Source: Phycisphaerae bacterium RAS2 (GTDB lineage: Bacteria; Planctomycetota; Phycisphaerae; UBA1845; UTPLA1). Taken from it: a stretch of 64,000 nt of DNA. The translations under genes and the position numbers were made by a program. The number at the start of each line of letters is the position of its first letter. Within the stretch, counting starts at the first letter, position 1. Where the stretch lies: the NCBI GenBank assembly GCA_007753915.1, contig CP036352.1, positions 1,736,001 through 1,800,000 of the forward strand, read 5' to 3'. Under the pieces are notes generated by a model. The model was not told the origin of the DNA. It made no database searches and saw only the letters and a list, made by a program, of their open reading frames with translations. Below are positions 1 to 8,646 of this stretch, piece by piece.

Positions 1-134
1 ACATCGTGCAGGCACTCGGCGGCCTCTGCATCCGCAACGATGGAGGCCGCGCAAGTCGTTTCAATTGGGCTCTTCTCGTCGCGCTGCCGACCAGACGAAG
101 GGAGTTCTTCAGACGTGCGCAACGGCGTGGACAT
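1..134 (-). CDS. possible 5' end of an unrecognised gene leaving the window
   Basis: Reading leftward from an ATG at 134 the frame stays open to the window edge, giving about 44 residues starting MSTPLRTSEELP. It is rich in Glu, Ala and Ser. No convincing ribosome binding site precedes the ATG and nothing in the peptide is recognisable. It lies on the same strand as, and 75 bases downstream of, the secreted protein ending at 210. It could equally be non-coding; only sequence beyond the window can decide. Confidence 0.25.
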   Translation of the reverse strand, partial: MSTPLRTSEELPSSGRQRDEKSPIETTCAASIVADAEAAECLHD

Positions 135-209
135 TCTGGGGATTGAAGGTTCTCTGCGCGGAACTCGCCGCCGCATACGGTCTGCCGCGAGCGCCTGGAT
201 TCCAACGAC

Positions 210-1697
210 TCATGATCGATCCGACGAGGTTGCTTTGCGGCCGGCAGGACGGGTCGTCGGGACCGAGCGGCTTGTGGGCTGATGCCGCGGCTGCGGCGTC
301 GAGGGTCGTTTCGTTTTGACCACGGCGGGCGTTTCGCTGCCGCCGGTGATGACCCCGGGGCCGGAGCGCGAGCTGCGCAGATCGCGCGCACCCGGCGGCG
401 CACGGCTCGCGGGGGATTGCACGGGCTGCGTAGCGGGGGGAGGGGCTTTCTTAAGCTGTTCCAGGATTTGCTTCTCGGTATCGGTCAGCTTCGGATGAAC
501 CCTGCCGCCGACGAGCGCCGGGCGTGACGGCGGATTCTCCAGCATTCGAATCTTCAGCAGATGCGTGATCGCCTGGCGAATTTGCATTTTTCCCGTCGTG
601 GGAGATTCGACGTCGGCCGCAACGCTGATTTCCTTCCGCAGCGTGACTTGGATGGGGCGGTTGCGAGTGAGGTCATATTCGACCGTTCCGGTGAACGCGC
701 CCTTTTCCAGTTTGAAGTCCTTGGTCTGCTTGCGAGGCGGGCGCGGGTAAGCGATCGGGCGCGTCGTCGCGGACTGGGTCGAAGCCGGGTTTGTTTGCCC
801 GGGCTGCGAAGTCGCTGGAGGCATCACCTGGGCTCGTTGGGTTGTCGGTTGGGTCGCGGGATTGATGAGCACGGGCGATTTGGGCTGCTCGGGTTCGGGG
901 ATCAGTTCAAGCTTGAGGTCGGAGGCCAGGTCGATCAGCGCGATGTCGCGGCCTTCGACCTGTCGCACTGATCGGAGCGTGCAGCGGGTTGTGATGTGAA
1001 TTGCGCCGATGTTGGTCTGCGACTCGCTGGTGGAAACCGTCCATGTCTCGCCGACGCGTCGCGGCTCCTTCGGGAACCACGATGCGCCCAGCGCCTCCAG
1101 CATGGTTTTCATGTTCGGCGCGGTCAGGGTGCAGCGTTCGATGGTCTTTCCCATCGATCCTCGCCGCGGAATCGGGCAGGTCAGCGGCGCGGGCGTAAGC
1201 GTAATGTTGTGAATGTCGCCGGTCTCCGGCAAGAGCAGGAACGCGGTTTGAGAGCCGGCAATGGCTTCCAGCTCACGCATCGACGCCGGCGGAAAGAGGT
1301 GCCGGTGTGAATCGTAGACCTCTTCCTCCTTCATGCTTTGCTCGCGTGCTTCGTACCGGTCGCATTCCCAGACGAGGCTAAGCATGCCGCTGCCCGGCAT
1401 CGCCATGGGCTGCGAAGTCGGCGAATTCGCGCGCTGCGTGATGGATCGCCTGTCTTTGATGGTGGCGGTGTACGTGAGCAGCGGCGCGACGCCGCCGCTT
1501 TCTCGAAACTCCGATTCGATTTCGTAATAAACCGTCTCGGCCGGGTCGAATCGCAACAGGAACTTGTGAGCGGGAGCTTCGTTTTGCGGCGAATCCGCGC
1601 CGGCGGATTCAGGCGACAGGATCGGGGCGATGCCGCTGAACAAGATCAGCGCGGTCATCGCCGCGGGAACCCATCGGCGAATCAGCGCGAACGGCAT
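210..1697 (-). CDS. secreted hypothetical protein with Pro/Thr-rich linker
   Basis: A 495-residue protein. The N-terminus has two Args and then a hydrophobic run (about residues 9-27) ending near SAGADS, consistent with a cleaved signal peptide and export. The body (about 40-285) looks like a beta-rich globular domain. A Pro/Thr/Gln-rich stretch follows (about 285-330), then a second short beta-rich part, and a basic Ser/Pro/Arg tail from about 410 that is probably disordered. The ATG at 1697 is preferred over the GTG at 1700 because a GAGGT motif lies eight bases upstream of it. The gene is downstream of the L21 gene on the same strand, about 120 bases away. I do not recognise the family; resemblance to planctomycete DUF6263-like proteins is only an impression. 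Confidence 0.75.
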   Translation of the reverse strand: MPFALIRRWVPAAMTALILFSGIAPILSPESAGADSPQNEAPAHKFLLRFDPAETVYYEIESEFRESGGVAPLLTYTATIKDRRSITQRANSPTSQPMAMPGSGMLSLVWECDRYEAREQSMKEEEVYDSHRHLFPPASMRELEAIAGSQTAFLLLPETGDIHNITLTPAPLTCPIPRRGSMGKTIERCTLTAPNMKTMLEALGASWFPKEPRRVGETWTVSTSESQTNIGAIHITTRCTLRSVRQVEGRDIALIDLASDLKLELIPEPEQPKSPVLINPATQPTTQRAQVMPPATSQPGQTNPASTQSATTRPIAYPRPPRKQTKDFKLEKGAFTGTVEYDLTRNRPIQVTLRKEISVAADVESPTTGKMQIRQAITHLLKIRMLENPPSRPALVGGRVHPKLTDTEKQILEQLKKAPPPATQPVQSPASRAPPGARDLRSSRSGPGVITGGSETPAVVKTKRPSTPQPRHQPTSRSVPTTRPAGRKATSSDRS

Positions 1698-1725
1698 CAC
1701 ATAGGACCTCGGTGGCGTGTTTGGC

Positions 1726-1754
1726 GTTGCAACAACCCCGTGCTTCGTTGCAAC
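1726..1754. repeat. paired GTTGCAAC palindromes / hairpin
   Basis: Two copies of the self-complementary octamer GTTGCAAC lie at 1726-1733 and 1747-1754, separated by 13 bases. They can pair as an 8-bp stem between the L21 gene and the downstream secreted-protein gene. There is no T-run on either side, so it is not a standard intrinsic terminator. It may be a processing or protein-binding site; function is unknown. Confidence 0.4.
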
Positions 1755-1820
1755 GATTGCATCACGAACGGCGCGGCAAATCGTCCGCCGGTCATGAATC
1801 GGCGGAATCGTGCCGGGCGC

Positions 1821-2135
1821 TTATTCGGAGATCTTTTCGATCTTGACCTGCAGCAAGTTCTGCCGGTGACCCTTGTGAAGCTTGTAGCCCTTGCGGCGGC
1901 GGAATTTCACGATTTCCAGCTTCGGACCGCGAACCTCTTTGGTCAGCGTGGCGGACACCTTCGCGCCGGCAACCCACGGCGTGCCGATCTTGCTCTTGGC
2001 GCCGTCGCCGAGCATCAGCACGCGGTCAAATTCGAAGGACTTCGCGCCGGCCGGCAGCTCGCGCGTTTCGACATACAGCGTGTCGCCTTTTTCAACTCGA
2101 TACTGCTTGCCGCCGTCTTCAATGATGGCATACAT
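1821..2135 (-). CDS. rplU: 50S ribosomal protein bL21
   Basis: The 104-residue protein matches bL21 in length and order of motifs: MYAIIEDGGKQY at the N-terminus, the beta-strand region, and the basic C-terminal FRRRKGYKLHKGHRQ segment that binds 23S rRNA. In most bacteria rplU is followed by rpmA (bL27). Here the next gene downstream is an unrelated secreted protein, so L27 must be encoded elsewhere. The gene is divergent from the rhomboid gene, with a 193-base intergenic region between them. Confidence 0.97.
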   Translation of the reverse strand: MYAIIEDGGKQYRVEKGDTLYVETRELPAGAKSFEFDRVLMLGDGAKSKIGTPWVAGAKVSATLTKEVRGPKLEIVKFRRRKGYKLHKGHRQNLLQVKIEKISE

Positions 2136-2328
2136 GGTGTTCTTCGGCTCCCGTCTGCAAAGGCTGATGGTTCGCTTCGCTCAATCTGATCGAAGCCCCG
2201 TAGTATCGACGATCGGCCCGTGTTCGGCAAGGGGTCAGCCGGCGTGCCGGGATGGCCATGCGGACCTGCCCGATTTTGCAATCGCGATTAAAATCATGTA
2301 ATAAAGCGGGTTACGAAAGGGGTCGCCT

Positions 2329-3552
2329 TTGCTTCTGCTCCTGCCGATCAAAACCCACTCCGAAGTTCGGCGATGGCCGTGGGCCAACCATGCGCTGATC
2401 ATTGCCAACATCGCCATGTATGTCGTCGTGCTGGCGTTGGGTTCAACCGCTCGAGTGGGGCTGGGAGCCGGCGAAGACCTGCGCGACAGTTGGATGCTGG
2501 TCCCGAGTGATCTGCGGCTCTTTTCATTCTTCTCTTATCAATTCATCCACGGCGATATCTGGCATCTGGGGGGCAACCTGCTGTTTCTTTGGCTTTTTGG
2601 AAACAGCGTGAACGACAAGATGGGAAACGTCGCATACTTACTGTTTTACCTTGCGTGCGGCGTGTTTGCCGGCGTGGGGTTTGTTCTCACGAGCGACAAT
2701 CCGTGCCTCGGCTCCAGTGGCGCGATCGCCGGCGTGACCACGGCCTACCTCGTCCTGTTTCCCCGGGCCGTTGTGACGGTCTTTTACTGGCTTTTCTTCA
2801 CGATCGGCGCGATGCACGTTCAAGCCATGTTGCTGATCGGGTTCAAGATCATTCTGTGGGACAACATCCTGTCACCCCAGCTTCAGCACGGGGGCGAAGC
2901 GGTTCAGGTGGCTTATTCCGCGCACCTTGCAGGCTACTTCTTCGGGTTCGTGGTGACGTTGGCCATGTTGCTGGTGCGCGCCTTGCCGCGCGATCAATAC
3001 GACATCCTGGCGCTGATCCGGCGGTATTACCAGCGCAAGCAATTCAAGACCGCCATGGCCAATCCGACGGCACAGGCCCGGGCGCAGTTCGGTCGCGTCG
3101 CCCGGCCGATCAGCGCCGACAGCGACGATTGGGCTGCACCCGCCCCGTTGAGCGAGGCGGCTCGCCTGCGGGCTGATATTGCGGACCTGCTGGCGCAGCG
3201 CAATTACGTCGGCGCAGCCGATCGGTACGAGCAACTGGTCGTTCACGAGCCGGAGTCGTGTTTGCCGCGTCGCCAGATGCTGGAAGTGGCCAACCAGCTC
3301 ATGACGTTGCAGCGTCACCCGCAGGCGGCGCGGGCCTACGAGCGATTTCTCAAGACGTATCCTTCGGATTCCGAAACGACGCAGATCAAGCTCCTGCTCG
3401 GAATCATTTACGCCAAATACCTGGAACAGCACGAGGCGGCGGTGCAGTATCTTCGGGATTGTCTGGATCGACTGACCAACAACGACCAGGTTGAACAGGC
3501 ACGGCATTGGTTGAGCGCCAGCAGCGCGGCGCTGGGTCGACCGGCGGAATAA
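2329..3552 (+). CDS. rhomboid-family intramembrane serine protease with TPR tail
   Basis: A 407-residue membrane protein starting at TTG after an AAAGGGG ribosome binding site. About six hydrophobic segments lie between residues 20 and 220. The rhomboid catalytic pair is visible: GSSG at 128-131 (nucleophile Ser130) and His199 in SAHLAGYFFG. The HGDIWHLGGNLLFL segment at 74-87 matches the family's L1/TM2 region with its conserved His and Asn. A hydrophilic C-terminal region (about 280-405) has TPR-like helical repeats, likely cytoplasmic and used for protein contacts. Rhomboids cleave substrate transmembrane helices within the membrane; the substrate here is unknown. It is followed by a small membrane-protein gene on the same strand. 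Confidence 0.9.
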   Translation: MLLLLPIKTHSEVRRWPWANHALIIANIAMYVVVLALGSTARVGLGAGEDLRDSWMLVPSDLRLFSFFSYQFIHGDIWHLGGNLLFLWLFGNSVNDKMGNVAYLLFYLACGVFAGVGFVLTSDNPCLGSSGAIAGVTTAYLVLFPRAVVTVFYWLFFTIGAMHVQAMLLIGFKIILWDNILSPQLQHGGEAVQVAYSAHLAGYFFGFVVTLAMLLVRALPRDQYDILALIRRYYQRKQFKTAMANPTAQARAQFGRVARPISADSDDWAAPAPLSEAARLRADIADLLAQRNYVGAADRYEQLVVHEPESCLPRRQMLEVANQLMTLQRHPQAARAYERFLKTYPSDSETTQIKLLLGIIYAKYLEQHEAAVQYLRDCLDRLTNNDQVEQARHWLSASSAALGRPAE

Positions 3553-3646
3553 GCGTCGCATTGGCGCATGGGCGGGGGTACAATCGTCCTGCCTGCGGTG
3601 TACGCCGCATCGCAGGCAATCCGAGGGGCGCGATTCAGGAGCCGCC

Positions 3647-4216
3647 ATGAGCGATTCGCTTCGATCGAACGGCCCGTATTCCCTCATCCCCGCCGGCTTG
3701 ATGCTGTACTTCGGTTGGTTCGTGCTGACACCGTGGGAGCAGCCGGATTCGTTTCTGCAGACCACGGGGAACATCCTCTGCTGGACCCTTCGCTACGGCG
3801 GGATCGGCATGGGATTGGTCGCGTTGCTTTACTTTGCCGGGCAACCGGCGGCAAGACCGTTGGAGACGGTTGTATCAGGCTTGTCCGGGCTGCTGATGAT
3901 CTTTTGCGGCGGCTACGGCGTGGTGCGCTCCGGTGTCGGCAACTTCCAGGCGGTCTTGTACGTTGTGTTCGGGCTGATGTTCCTGCGCGAAGCGCGACAG
4001 GCGTGGCGCGTGCACGCGGCCATTCGCATGAATAGTGGTCCGGAGAACGTCGTCGCTGCGGCGCGGCCGGTTTCATCGCTCTCGGAGGAGGCCCCGCACC
4101 CGGCCAGCATTCGTCCCGCCTCGCTGGCCGACGCTGATCGAAATCCGCCGCCCGAGGGCTACCTCGACGCATTGGCCAAGGAAGACGACAAACCTCCGAC
4201 GGCGTCATACGAATGA
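3647..4216 (+). CDS. four-helix integral membrane protein, hypothetical
   Basis: A 189-residue protein with four hydrophobic segments (about residues 13-27, 40-64, 73-92 and 98-113) and a hydrophilic, Pro/Ala-rich C-terminal tail of about 70 residues. No catalytic motif is visible and I do not recognise the family. Its stop overlaps the start of the E1-like adenylyltransferase gene by four bases (ATGA), so the two are very probably translationally coupled. That gives the only hint of function: a membrane partner for the sulfur-carrier activating enzyme or its pathway. Confidence 0.75.
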   Translation: MSDSLRSNGPYSLIPAGLMLYFGWFVLTPWEQPDSFLQTTGNILCWTLRYGGIGMGLVALLYFAGQPAARPLETVVSGLSGLLMIFCGGYGVVRSGVGNFQAVLYVVFGLMFLREARQAWRVHAAIRMNSGPENVVAAARPVSSLSEEAPHPASIRPASLADADRNPPPEGYLDALAKEDDKPPTASYE

Positions 4217-5274
4217 GTGACAAGTCGCCCCAGCACGCCGCGGATTGGCGGATGAGCCGCTATTCGCGTCAGGTCCTGCTGCCGCAGATCGGCCCGGCCG
4301 GCCAGAATCAACTCCGTGCCTCAAATGTGACACTAATTGGCTGCGGCGCGCTGGGTACGGTGCTGGCCGACCAGTTGGTGCGCGCGGGCGTGGGGCGATT
4401 GCGAATCGTCGATCGCGATTACGTCGAGCTGAACAACCTCCAGCGGCAGGTGCTGTTTGACGAGACCGACGTGTCGGCCGGCGCGCCCAAGGCCGTCGCC
4501 GCGGCGCAGCGCCTCGCTGCGGTCAATTCCGACGTGACCATTGAACCGATCATCGCCGATGCCTGCGCGACGAACATCGAACGATTCATCGAAGGCGCGA
4601 ACGTCTTGTTGGACGGCACAGACAATTTCGAGACGCGCTTTCTCATCAACGATGTCGCGGTCAAGCATGGGATTCCGTGGGTGTATGGCGCATGCGTCGG
4701 CATCGAGGGGATGGTCTTGCCGATTCTCCCGAGGCAGACGCCGTGTCTTCGCTGCATTTGGGATCAGCCGCCGCCGCCGGGAATGAACCCGACATGCGAC
4801 ACGGCGGGAGTGCTTGGTCCGCTGGTGCAGCTTGTCGCGTCGCGCCAGGCGATTGAGGCGATCAAGATCTTGACGGGGGCGACGGGCGACGTGGCGCGCC
4901 ACCTGGTTCAAATCAATGCATGGACCGGAGCGATTGATTCGTTTGACATGCAGGGTGCTTACGAACCAGGGCGATGCACCTGTTGCGGCCGGGGTCAGTT
5001 CGAGTACCTCGCCGCGGGCGGGGCGCGCACGGCGACGTTGTGCGGCCGGGATGCGGTGCAGATCCCGGGGAACGCGACCGGGGTTGATCTGGACGCGGTG
5101 GCGCGGCGAATAACCGCGGCGGCAAAGTCCGCCCCGTGTTTGAACCGATATTTATTACGCTTCGACGTGGATCGCTTCACGGTGACGCTGTTCCGCGACG
5201 GTCGCGCGATCATCAAGGGGACCAGCGATCCCAATGAAGCCAGGACGGTCTATGCGAAATACATCGGGCAATAG
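4213..5274 (+). CDS. ThiF/MoeB/HesA-type E1-like adenylyltransferase
   Basis: A 353-residue cytoplasmic enzyme of the family that adenylates the C-terminal Gly-Gly of ubiquitin-like sulfur carriers (ThiS, MoaD). It shows the opening RYSRQVLLPQIG (16-27), the nucleotide-binding GCGALGT (43-49), the acidic DRD after strand 2 (67-69), NLQRQ (75-79), and two zinc Cys pairs, CLRC (178-181) and CTCC (255-258). The last 90 residues form an extra alpha/beta domain ending in DGRAIIKGTSDPNEAR. This domain is seen in some stand-alone ThiF-like proteins and is not rhodanese. No ThiS or MoaD gene is nearby, so thiamine versus molybdopterin (or another) pathway cannot be decided. It overlaps the preceding membrane-protein gene and sits four bases from the following lipoprotein. 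Confidence 0.92.
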   Translation: MSDKSPQHAADWRMSRYSRQVLLPQIGPAGQNQLRASNVTLIGCGALGTVLADQLVRAGVGRLRIVDRDYVELNNLQRQVLFDETDVSAGAPKAVAAAQRLAAVNSDVTIEPIIADACATNIERFIEGANVLLDGTDNFETRFLINDVAVKHGIPWVYGACVGIEGMVLPILPRQTPCLRCIWDQPPPPGMNPTCDTAGVLGPLVQLVASRQAIEAIKILTGATGDVARHLVQINAWTGAIDSFDMQGAYEPGRCTCCGRGQFEYLAAGGARTATLCGRDAVQIPGNATGVDLDAVARRITAAAKSAPCLNRYLLRFDVDRFTVTLFRDGRAIIKGTSDPNEARTVYAKYIGQ

Positions 5275-5278
5275 TCAG

Positions 5279-5644
5279 ATGAGACGCCGTGCGTGGGTCG
5301 GCGCGGCGATGTTTCTGGGGTGTCTCATTTGTGGCACTGGCTGCCAGGAACTGGTCCACATGGGGCAGATCAGCGACCGGCAATCGGCCTGGTCGGTCAA
5401 CGATGTTCTGATTGAACAGATGCAGGGCGATGGATCTTGGAAGAGTCTGGGGCGCACCGACGGCAACGGCCGCTGGTGGATCATAAAGGACAAGTTCTCC
5501 GGCGGGGGGAAAGTCCGACTGACCAAGCCGGGCTATTACAGCATCACCATGCCTGAGGCGGAGTTCCTGCAGCAGAACAACCTGCTGATGATTCCGTCGG
5601 GCGAGGCGGAAATGGGCGATGACTACGGAACCGGCAACCGATAA
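5279..5644 (+). CDS. small lipoprotein with carboxypeptidase-regulatory-like fold
   Basis: A 121-residue protein starting at the ATG at 5279, four bases after the previous stop. The alternative upstream ATG at 5234 would add 15 residues overlapping that gene and bury the signal peptide. The N-terminus is MRRR followed by a hydrophobic core ending GTGC, a lipoprotein-like signal with Cys22 as the likely lipidated residue, although the lipobox is imperfect. The remainder contains DGNGRWW and KVRLTKPGYYSI, which resembles the small beta-sandwich repeats of the carboxypeptidase-regulatory-like type. It is probably anchored in the cell envelope. Specific function is unknown. Confidence 0.75.
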   Translation: MRRRAWVGAAMFLGCLICGTGCQELVHMGQISDRQSAWSVNDVLIEQMQGDGSWKSLGRTDGNGRWWIIKDKFSGGGKVRLTKPGYYSITMPEAEFLQQNNLLMIPSGEAEMGDDYGTGNR

Positions 5645-5695
5645 TAAGAATGTGGCGCCTTCGTCGCAGCGCCGGCCCGGCCGTCGGATTCACGC

Positions 5696-5875
5696 ATGAT
5701 GGATGCACCACTTTTTGGAGCGACGATCGTCATGTGCCTCGGGGGGGTTGTGTTTCTTCGCATCCTCGCGCGCGGCCGGGAACTGGCGCGGCGCGAACTG
5801 GAGCTCAAGAAGATGCAGGAAGAAATGCAAGGCGTGTTTCAACCGGGCGGGGCCGATCTCCCGCCGGTGGTTTGA
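5696..5875 (+). CDS. 59-residue single-pass membrane microprotein
   Basis: A short frame begins with two consecutive ATGs (5696 and 5699). It encodes a hydrophobic segment (about residues 5-23, GATIVMCLGGVVFLRIL) followed by a charged amphipathic helix RELARRELELKKMQEEMQ and a short Pro/Gly end. The pattern of one membrane helix plus a basic/acidic cytoplasmic coil is typical of small envelope proteins. The ribosome binding site is weak. It lies 51 bases after the lipoprotein gene, on the same strand. No family is recognised. Confidence 0.55.
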   Translation: MMDAPLFGATIVMCLGGVVFLRILARGRELARRELELKKMQEEMQGVFQPGGADLPPVV

Positions 5876-6120
5876 TCCAAGCGCGGGTGCAGACCGATAC
5901 GCGACAAGTTCGGCCGCTCCGATCCAGGATTCGCCTGACTGATCCCATTTCTTGTCTTGCCTTCTGGCCGGAATCGGCTCAACGTTTGGTTTCTAAAGTT
6001 ATGCTTTCCCTGTATTTAGCGACCGCCCTCACCACCGCGCCATTGGCGTTCATTCGTTGGGAGCATAAGATTAAGTAGGCTGCCAGTCTTGAGGGGGGCG
6101 GCCGCCTATGCGAGGTCGGC

Positions 6121-7176
6121 ATGTCTGAAGCACCCAAGCGTCTGGACAGCATTCGGCGTACTGCACGATTCGGGCGATGGCTGGCGGTCGTCGGGCTGGC
6201 ATCCGCGGCGATCGGTGGATTCTACCTTGCCTCGTGGGCCGAAGTGGACAGCTTTCTGCGCACGCTTTTGATGATCGGCGTGGCGGCGGTCGTGTTTCTC
6301 GTTGCGGCGGCGTTCATCTTCGCCTGGGACCTGATCGATCTGCTGCTCAAGGTCGAGGCCAACAGCTTCCGTTCGTACGACATCCTGCGCGACATGCACG
6401 CCACAATGGCGTCACACGATCGCCAGCTTCAATCCATCGCCGAGAACGCGCCGCTGTCGGACGTCGCGCGTTCGATTAAGCACCGCGAATACGAGCGAAA
6501 CGCCCTGCGGCTGGCCATCAACGAGGAGATCATCCGCGGCGACCATGAAGCGGCCTACGCGCTGCTGGAGCAGCTTGAGCAGCGGCACGGCTACCGCAAT
6601 GAGGCCGACCGATTGCGCCGCGACGTGGACCAATCGCGCGATCGTGAGCGCAACGAGAAACTTCAAGAGGCTGTGCAGCATGTAGAGGATTTGATCGGTC
6701 ACCTGCAATGGGATCGCGCCCGGCGCGAGATGGACCGGCTGCTGGCCGAGCATCGAAATGACTCCGCCGTGGCCGAGTTGCCCAGGCTCTTCGCGCGGCG
6801 ACGCAATGAGCACAAGCGCCGGTTGCTGAAAGAGTGGGACGAGTCGGTCCAACGAAACGAAGTGGATCGCGGGCTGGCGATCCTCAAGGAGCTGGACCAG
6901 TTTCTGACGGCCAACGAGGCGGCGGCGCTGGAAGAGAGCGCCCGCGGCGTCTTCCGGGCGCGGTTGCACAACCTCGGCGTGCAATTTTCGCTTGCGGTCA
7001 CCGAACAGAATTGGAAGGGCGCGCTCGAAGCGGGGCAGCAGATCATCGACGAGTTCCCCAATACCCGGATGGCCCGGGAGGTGCGGGAGCACATGGTTGT
7101 CCTGTCGCGACGGGCTTCGGAGAACGGCGGAATGGAGCCGTCCGGCATCCCGTTGGAGGCTGCTTCGCAAGGATAG
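6121..7176 (+). CDS. membrane protein with long helical (coiled-coil/TPR-like) domain
   Basis: A 351-residue protein with two adjacent membrane helices (about residues 19-38 and 47-70) and then a roughly 270-residue hydrophilic, strongly helical region. That region is rich in Arg, Glu and Leu and includes segments such as RLRRDVDQSRDRERNEKLQEA that look like a coiled coil. The C-terminal third (about 255-330) has the periodicity of TPR-type helices (GALEAGQQIIDEFPNT). It is likely an inner-membrane scaffold with a cytoplasmic domain. No enzymatic motif is seen and the family is not recognised. The 245 bases upstream contain no supportable gene. Confidence 0.8.
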   Translation: MSEAPKRLDSIRRTARFGRWLAVVGLASAAIGGFYLASWAEVDSFLRTLLMIGVAAVVFLVAAAFIFAWDLIDLLLKVEANSFRSYDILRDMHATMASHDRQLQSIAENAPLSDVARSIKHREYERNALRLAINEEIIRGDHEAAYALLEQLEQRHGYRNEADRLRRDVDQSRDRERNEKLQEAVQHVEDLIGHLQWDRARREMDRLLAEHRNDSAVAELPRLFARRRNEHKRRLLKEWDESVQRNEVDRGLAILKELDQFLTANEAAALEESARGVFRARLHNLGVQFSLAVTEQNWKGALEAGQQIIDEFPNTRMAREVREHMVVLSRRASENGGMEPSGIPLEAASQG

Positions 7177-7305
7177 TCGTGCTGAAAGACGATATACGGT
7201 AAGCTCCGTACGGAACTTACAACGCGAGCCGTGGCCCCTTGCGTGCTTCGACCACCCGGTCGGGCGCGAGCGGGCGATCCAGGGATCGGCTCGAGGAGAT
7301 CAGGG

Positions 7306-8634
7306 ATGATGACGGTCAACCGAATCACCACGCGTCGTGGAATTCAGGCAACAGTCGTATTCGCTTCGTTGAGCCTGGCCTCACTGGGCCTGGGCATGTC
7401 GGGTTGCACCTCCGACGGCTACCCGCTGGACAACACGTACCATTACCAGGGCAAGGCGCCCTCGACCGCGCCGCCCCCGTCGACGTTTCGCTACCGCTAT
7501 CCCGACGTGCCGCCAGTGCTCGATGTCGAGGGCCTCAAGCGGCTGGTGTCGCAATACCGTCACCACGTCGTGCTGATCGACTTCTGGGCCTCGTGGAACC
7601 AGCGCAACCGCGAAGAGATGCAGATGCTCTCGCGCTTGCAGGAGGACCTTGCTGACGAAGGGTTCCAGGTGATTGCGTGCAGCTTTGACCCGCCGGAGAA
7701 GTGGGGCAACGTGATCGTGCCGATGTTGCACGGCGGCAATGCGAACTTCCCGTGCGTTGTGATTCCCGAGTCGAATCGCGCCGCGGTTCGAGAATGGCTG
7801 CAACCGCAATGGACGTACGACGTTCCCGCGCGATTCGTGGTCAGCCGAACCGGCAAGGTCGTGAGCTTCGGCTTCTCTGAAACGCCGCTGGCCTCCATCG
7901 AGCAGCAGACGCGCGATCTCGTGCGGCATGGATTGATGGCATCGCCCAATGGCGTGACCGATGGCCGCATTGCTCGCGTGGCAAAGGCTCCGGACAGCGG
8001 CCTGCGGACCAAAGTCATCAACGTCAACACGGGGTCGTTTGAGTCCATCGCCGAAGTGACAGCCGGACCGGGCGACTCGCGCAAGCTGGCGGACGAAATG
8101 GCCGCGCAGATCGCGCAACGGATTGATCGCGGTGAGAACCCGCGGATCGGCGTGCTGCCGTTTCCGACGGGCATGGGACGGCGCGAGGCGGATGCCCTCG
8201 GCGTTCTCACGGCGGATTACCTGATCGAGGCGCTGCAGAAGCAGGGGTTTTTTGATTTCGTCAAGCCGCAGCAGACGCAGCGACTGATTCAACAGGCGAA
8301 CCTGACACCAACCTCGATAGAGTACGATCCCGCCAGTGTGAAGGGCGCAGTCCAGTGCGACTATCTGGTCGTGGGTTGGTTACGCGAGACGGGTTCGGCA
8401 GCTGGTGATGTGCCGGCGCAGCGTGCGAACGGAACCGAAGCGACGGATGATGCAGAGGATTCGCCCGTGCGGCCGGCATCCGCGGGGCTGGAGCGCGAGC
8501 CAAACAAGGACGAGTTTGATCAATCGGATGATGGCGCGGAGCTGGACACGATGGAATCCATCCCGACCAAGAAAGCGGCCAGCGCCCGCAGGCCTTCGCG
8601 GGACGAGTCGGAGTTTGAAGAAGACTTGCCCTGA
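7306..8634 (+). CDS. lipoprotein: thioredoxin-like domain without cysteines plus TolB/CsgG-like domain
   Basis: A 442-residue envelope protein. The start is the ATG at 7306, preceded by GAGGAG; an upstream in-frame ATG at 7231 lacks this and would bury the signal peptide. A hydrophobic signal ends in MSGC (Cys34), so it is a probable lipoprotein. Residues 70-205 follow a thioredoxin/TlpA-like pattern (VVLIDFWASW near 88-97, then PARFVVSRTGKVV near 174-186). The catalytic CxxC is replaced by N98-Q-R-N101, so it cannot perform dithiol exchange at that site. Residues 278-362 (RIGVLPFPTGMG, ADYLIEALQKQG, CDYLVVGWL) resemble the fold shared by CsgG, FlgO and TolB N-terminal domains. An acidic, disordered tail follows. 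Role unknown; an envelope scaffold or sensor is plausible. Confidence 0.8.
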   Translation: MMTVNRITTRRGIQATVVFASLSLASLGLGMSGCTSDGYPLDNTYHYQGKAPSTAPPPSTFRYRYPDVPPVLDVEGLKRLVSQYRHHVVLIDFWASWNQRNREEMQMLSRLQEDLADEGFQVIACSFDPPEKWGNVIVPMLHGGNANFPCVVIPESNRAAVREWLQPQWTYDVPARFVVSRTGKVVSFGFSETPLASIEQQTRDLVRHGLMASPNGVTDGRIARVAKAPDSGLRTKVINVNTGSFESIAEVTAGPGDSRKLADEMAAQIAQRIDRGENPRIGVLPFPTGMGRREADALGVLTADYLIEALQKQGFFDFVKPQQTQRLIQQANLTPTSIEYDPASVKGAVQCDYLVVGWLRETGSAAGDVPAQRANGTEATDDAEDSPVRPASAGLEREPNKDEFDQSDDGAELDTMESIPTKKAASARRPSRDESEFEEDLP

Positions 8635-8646
8635 AGCAGGGTCGCG

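Noticed and set aside
5876-6120. A possible 25-residue hydrophobic leader peptide (ATG at 6001) or other element
   Set aside because: No ribosome binding site, no hairpin-T structure and no family similarity; nothing in this gap can be supported.
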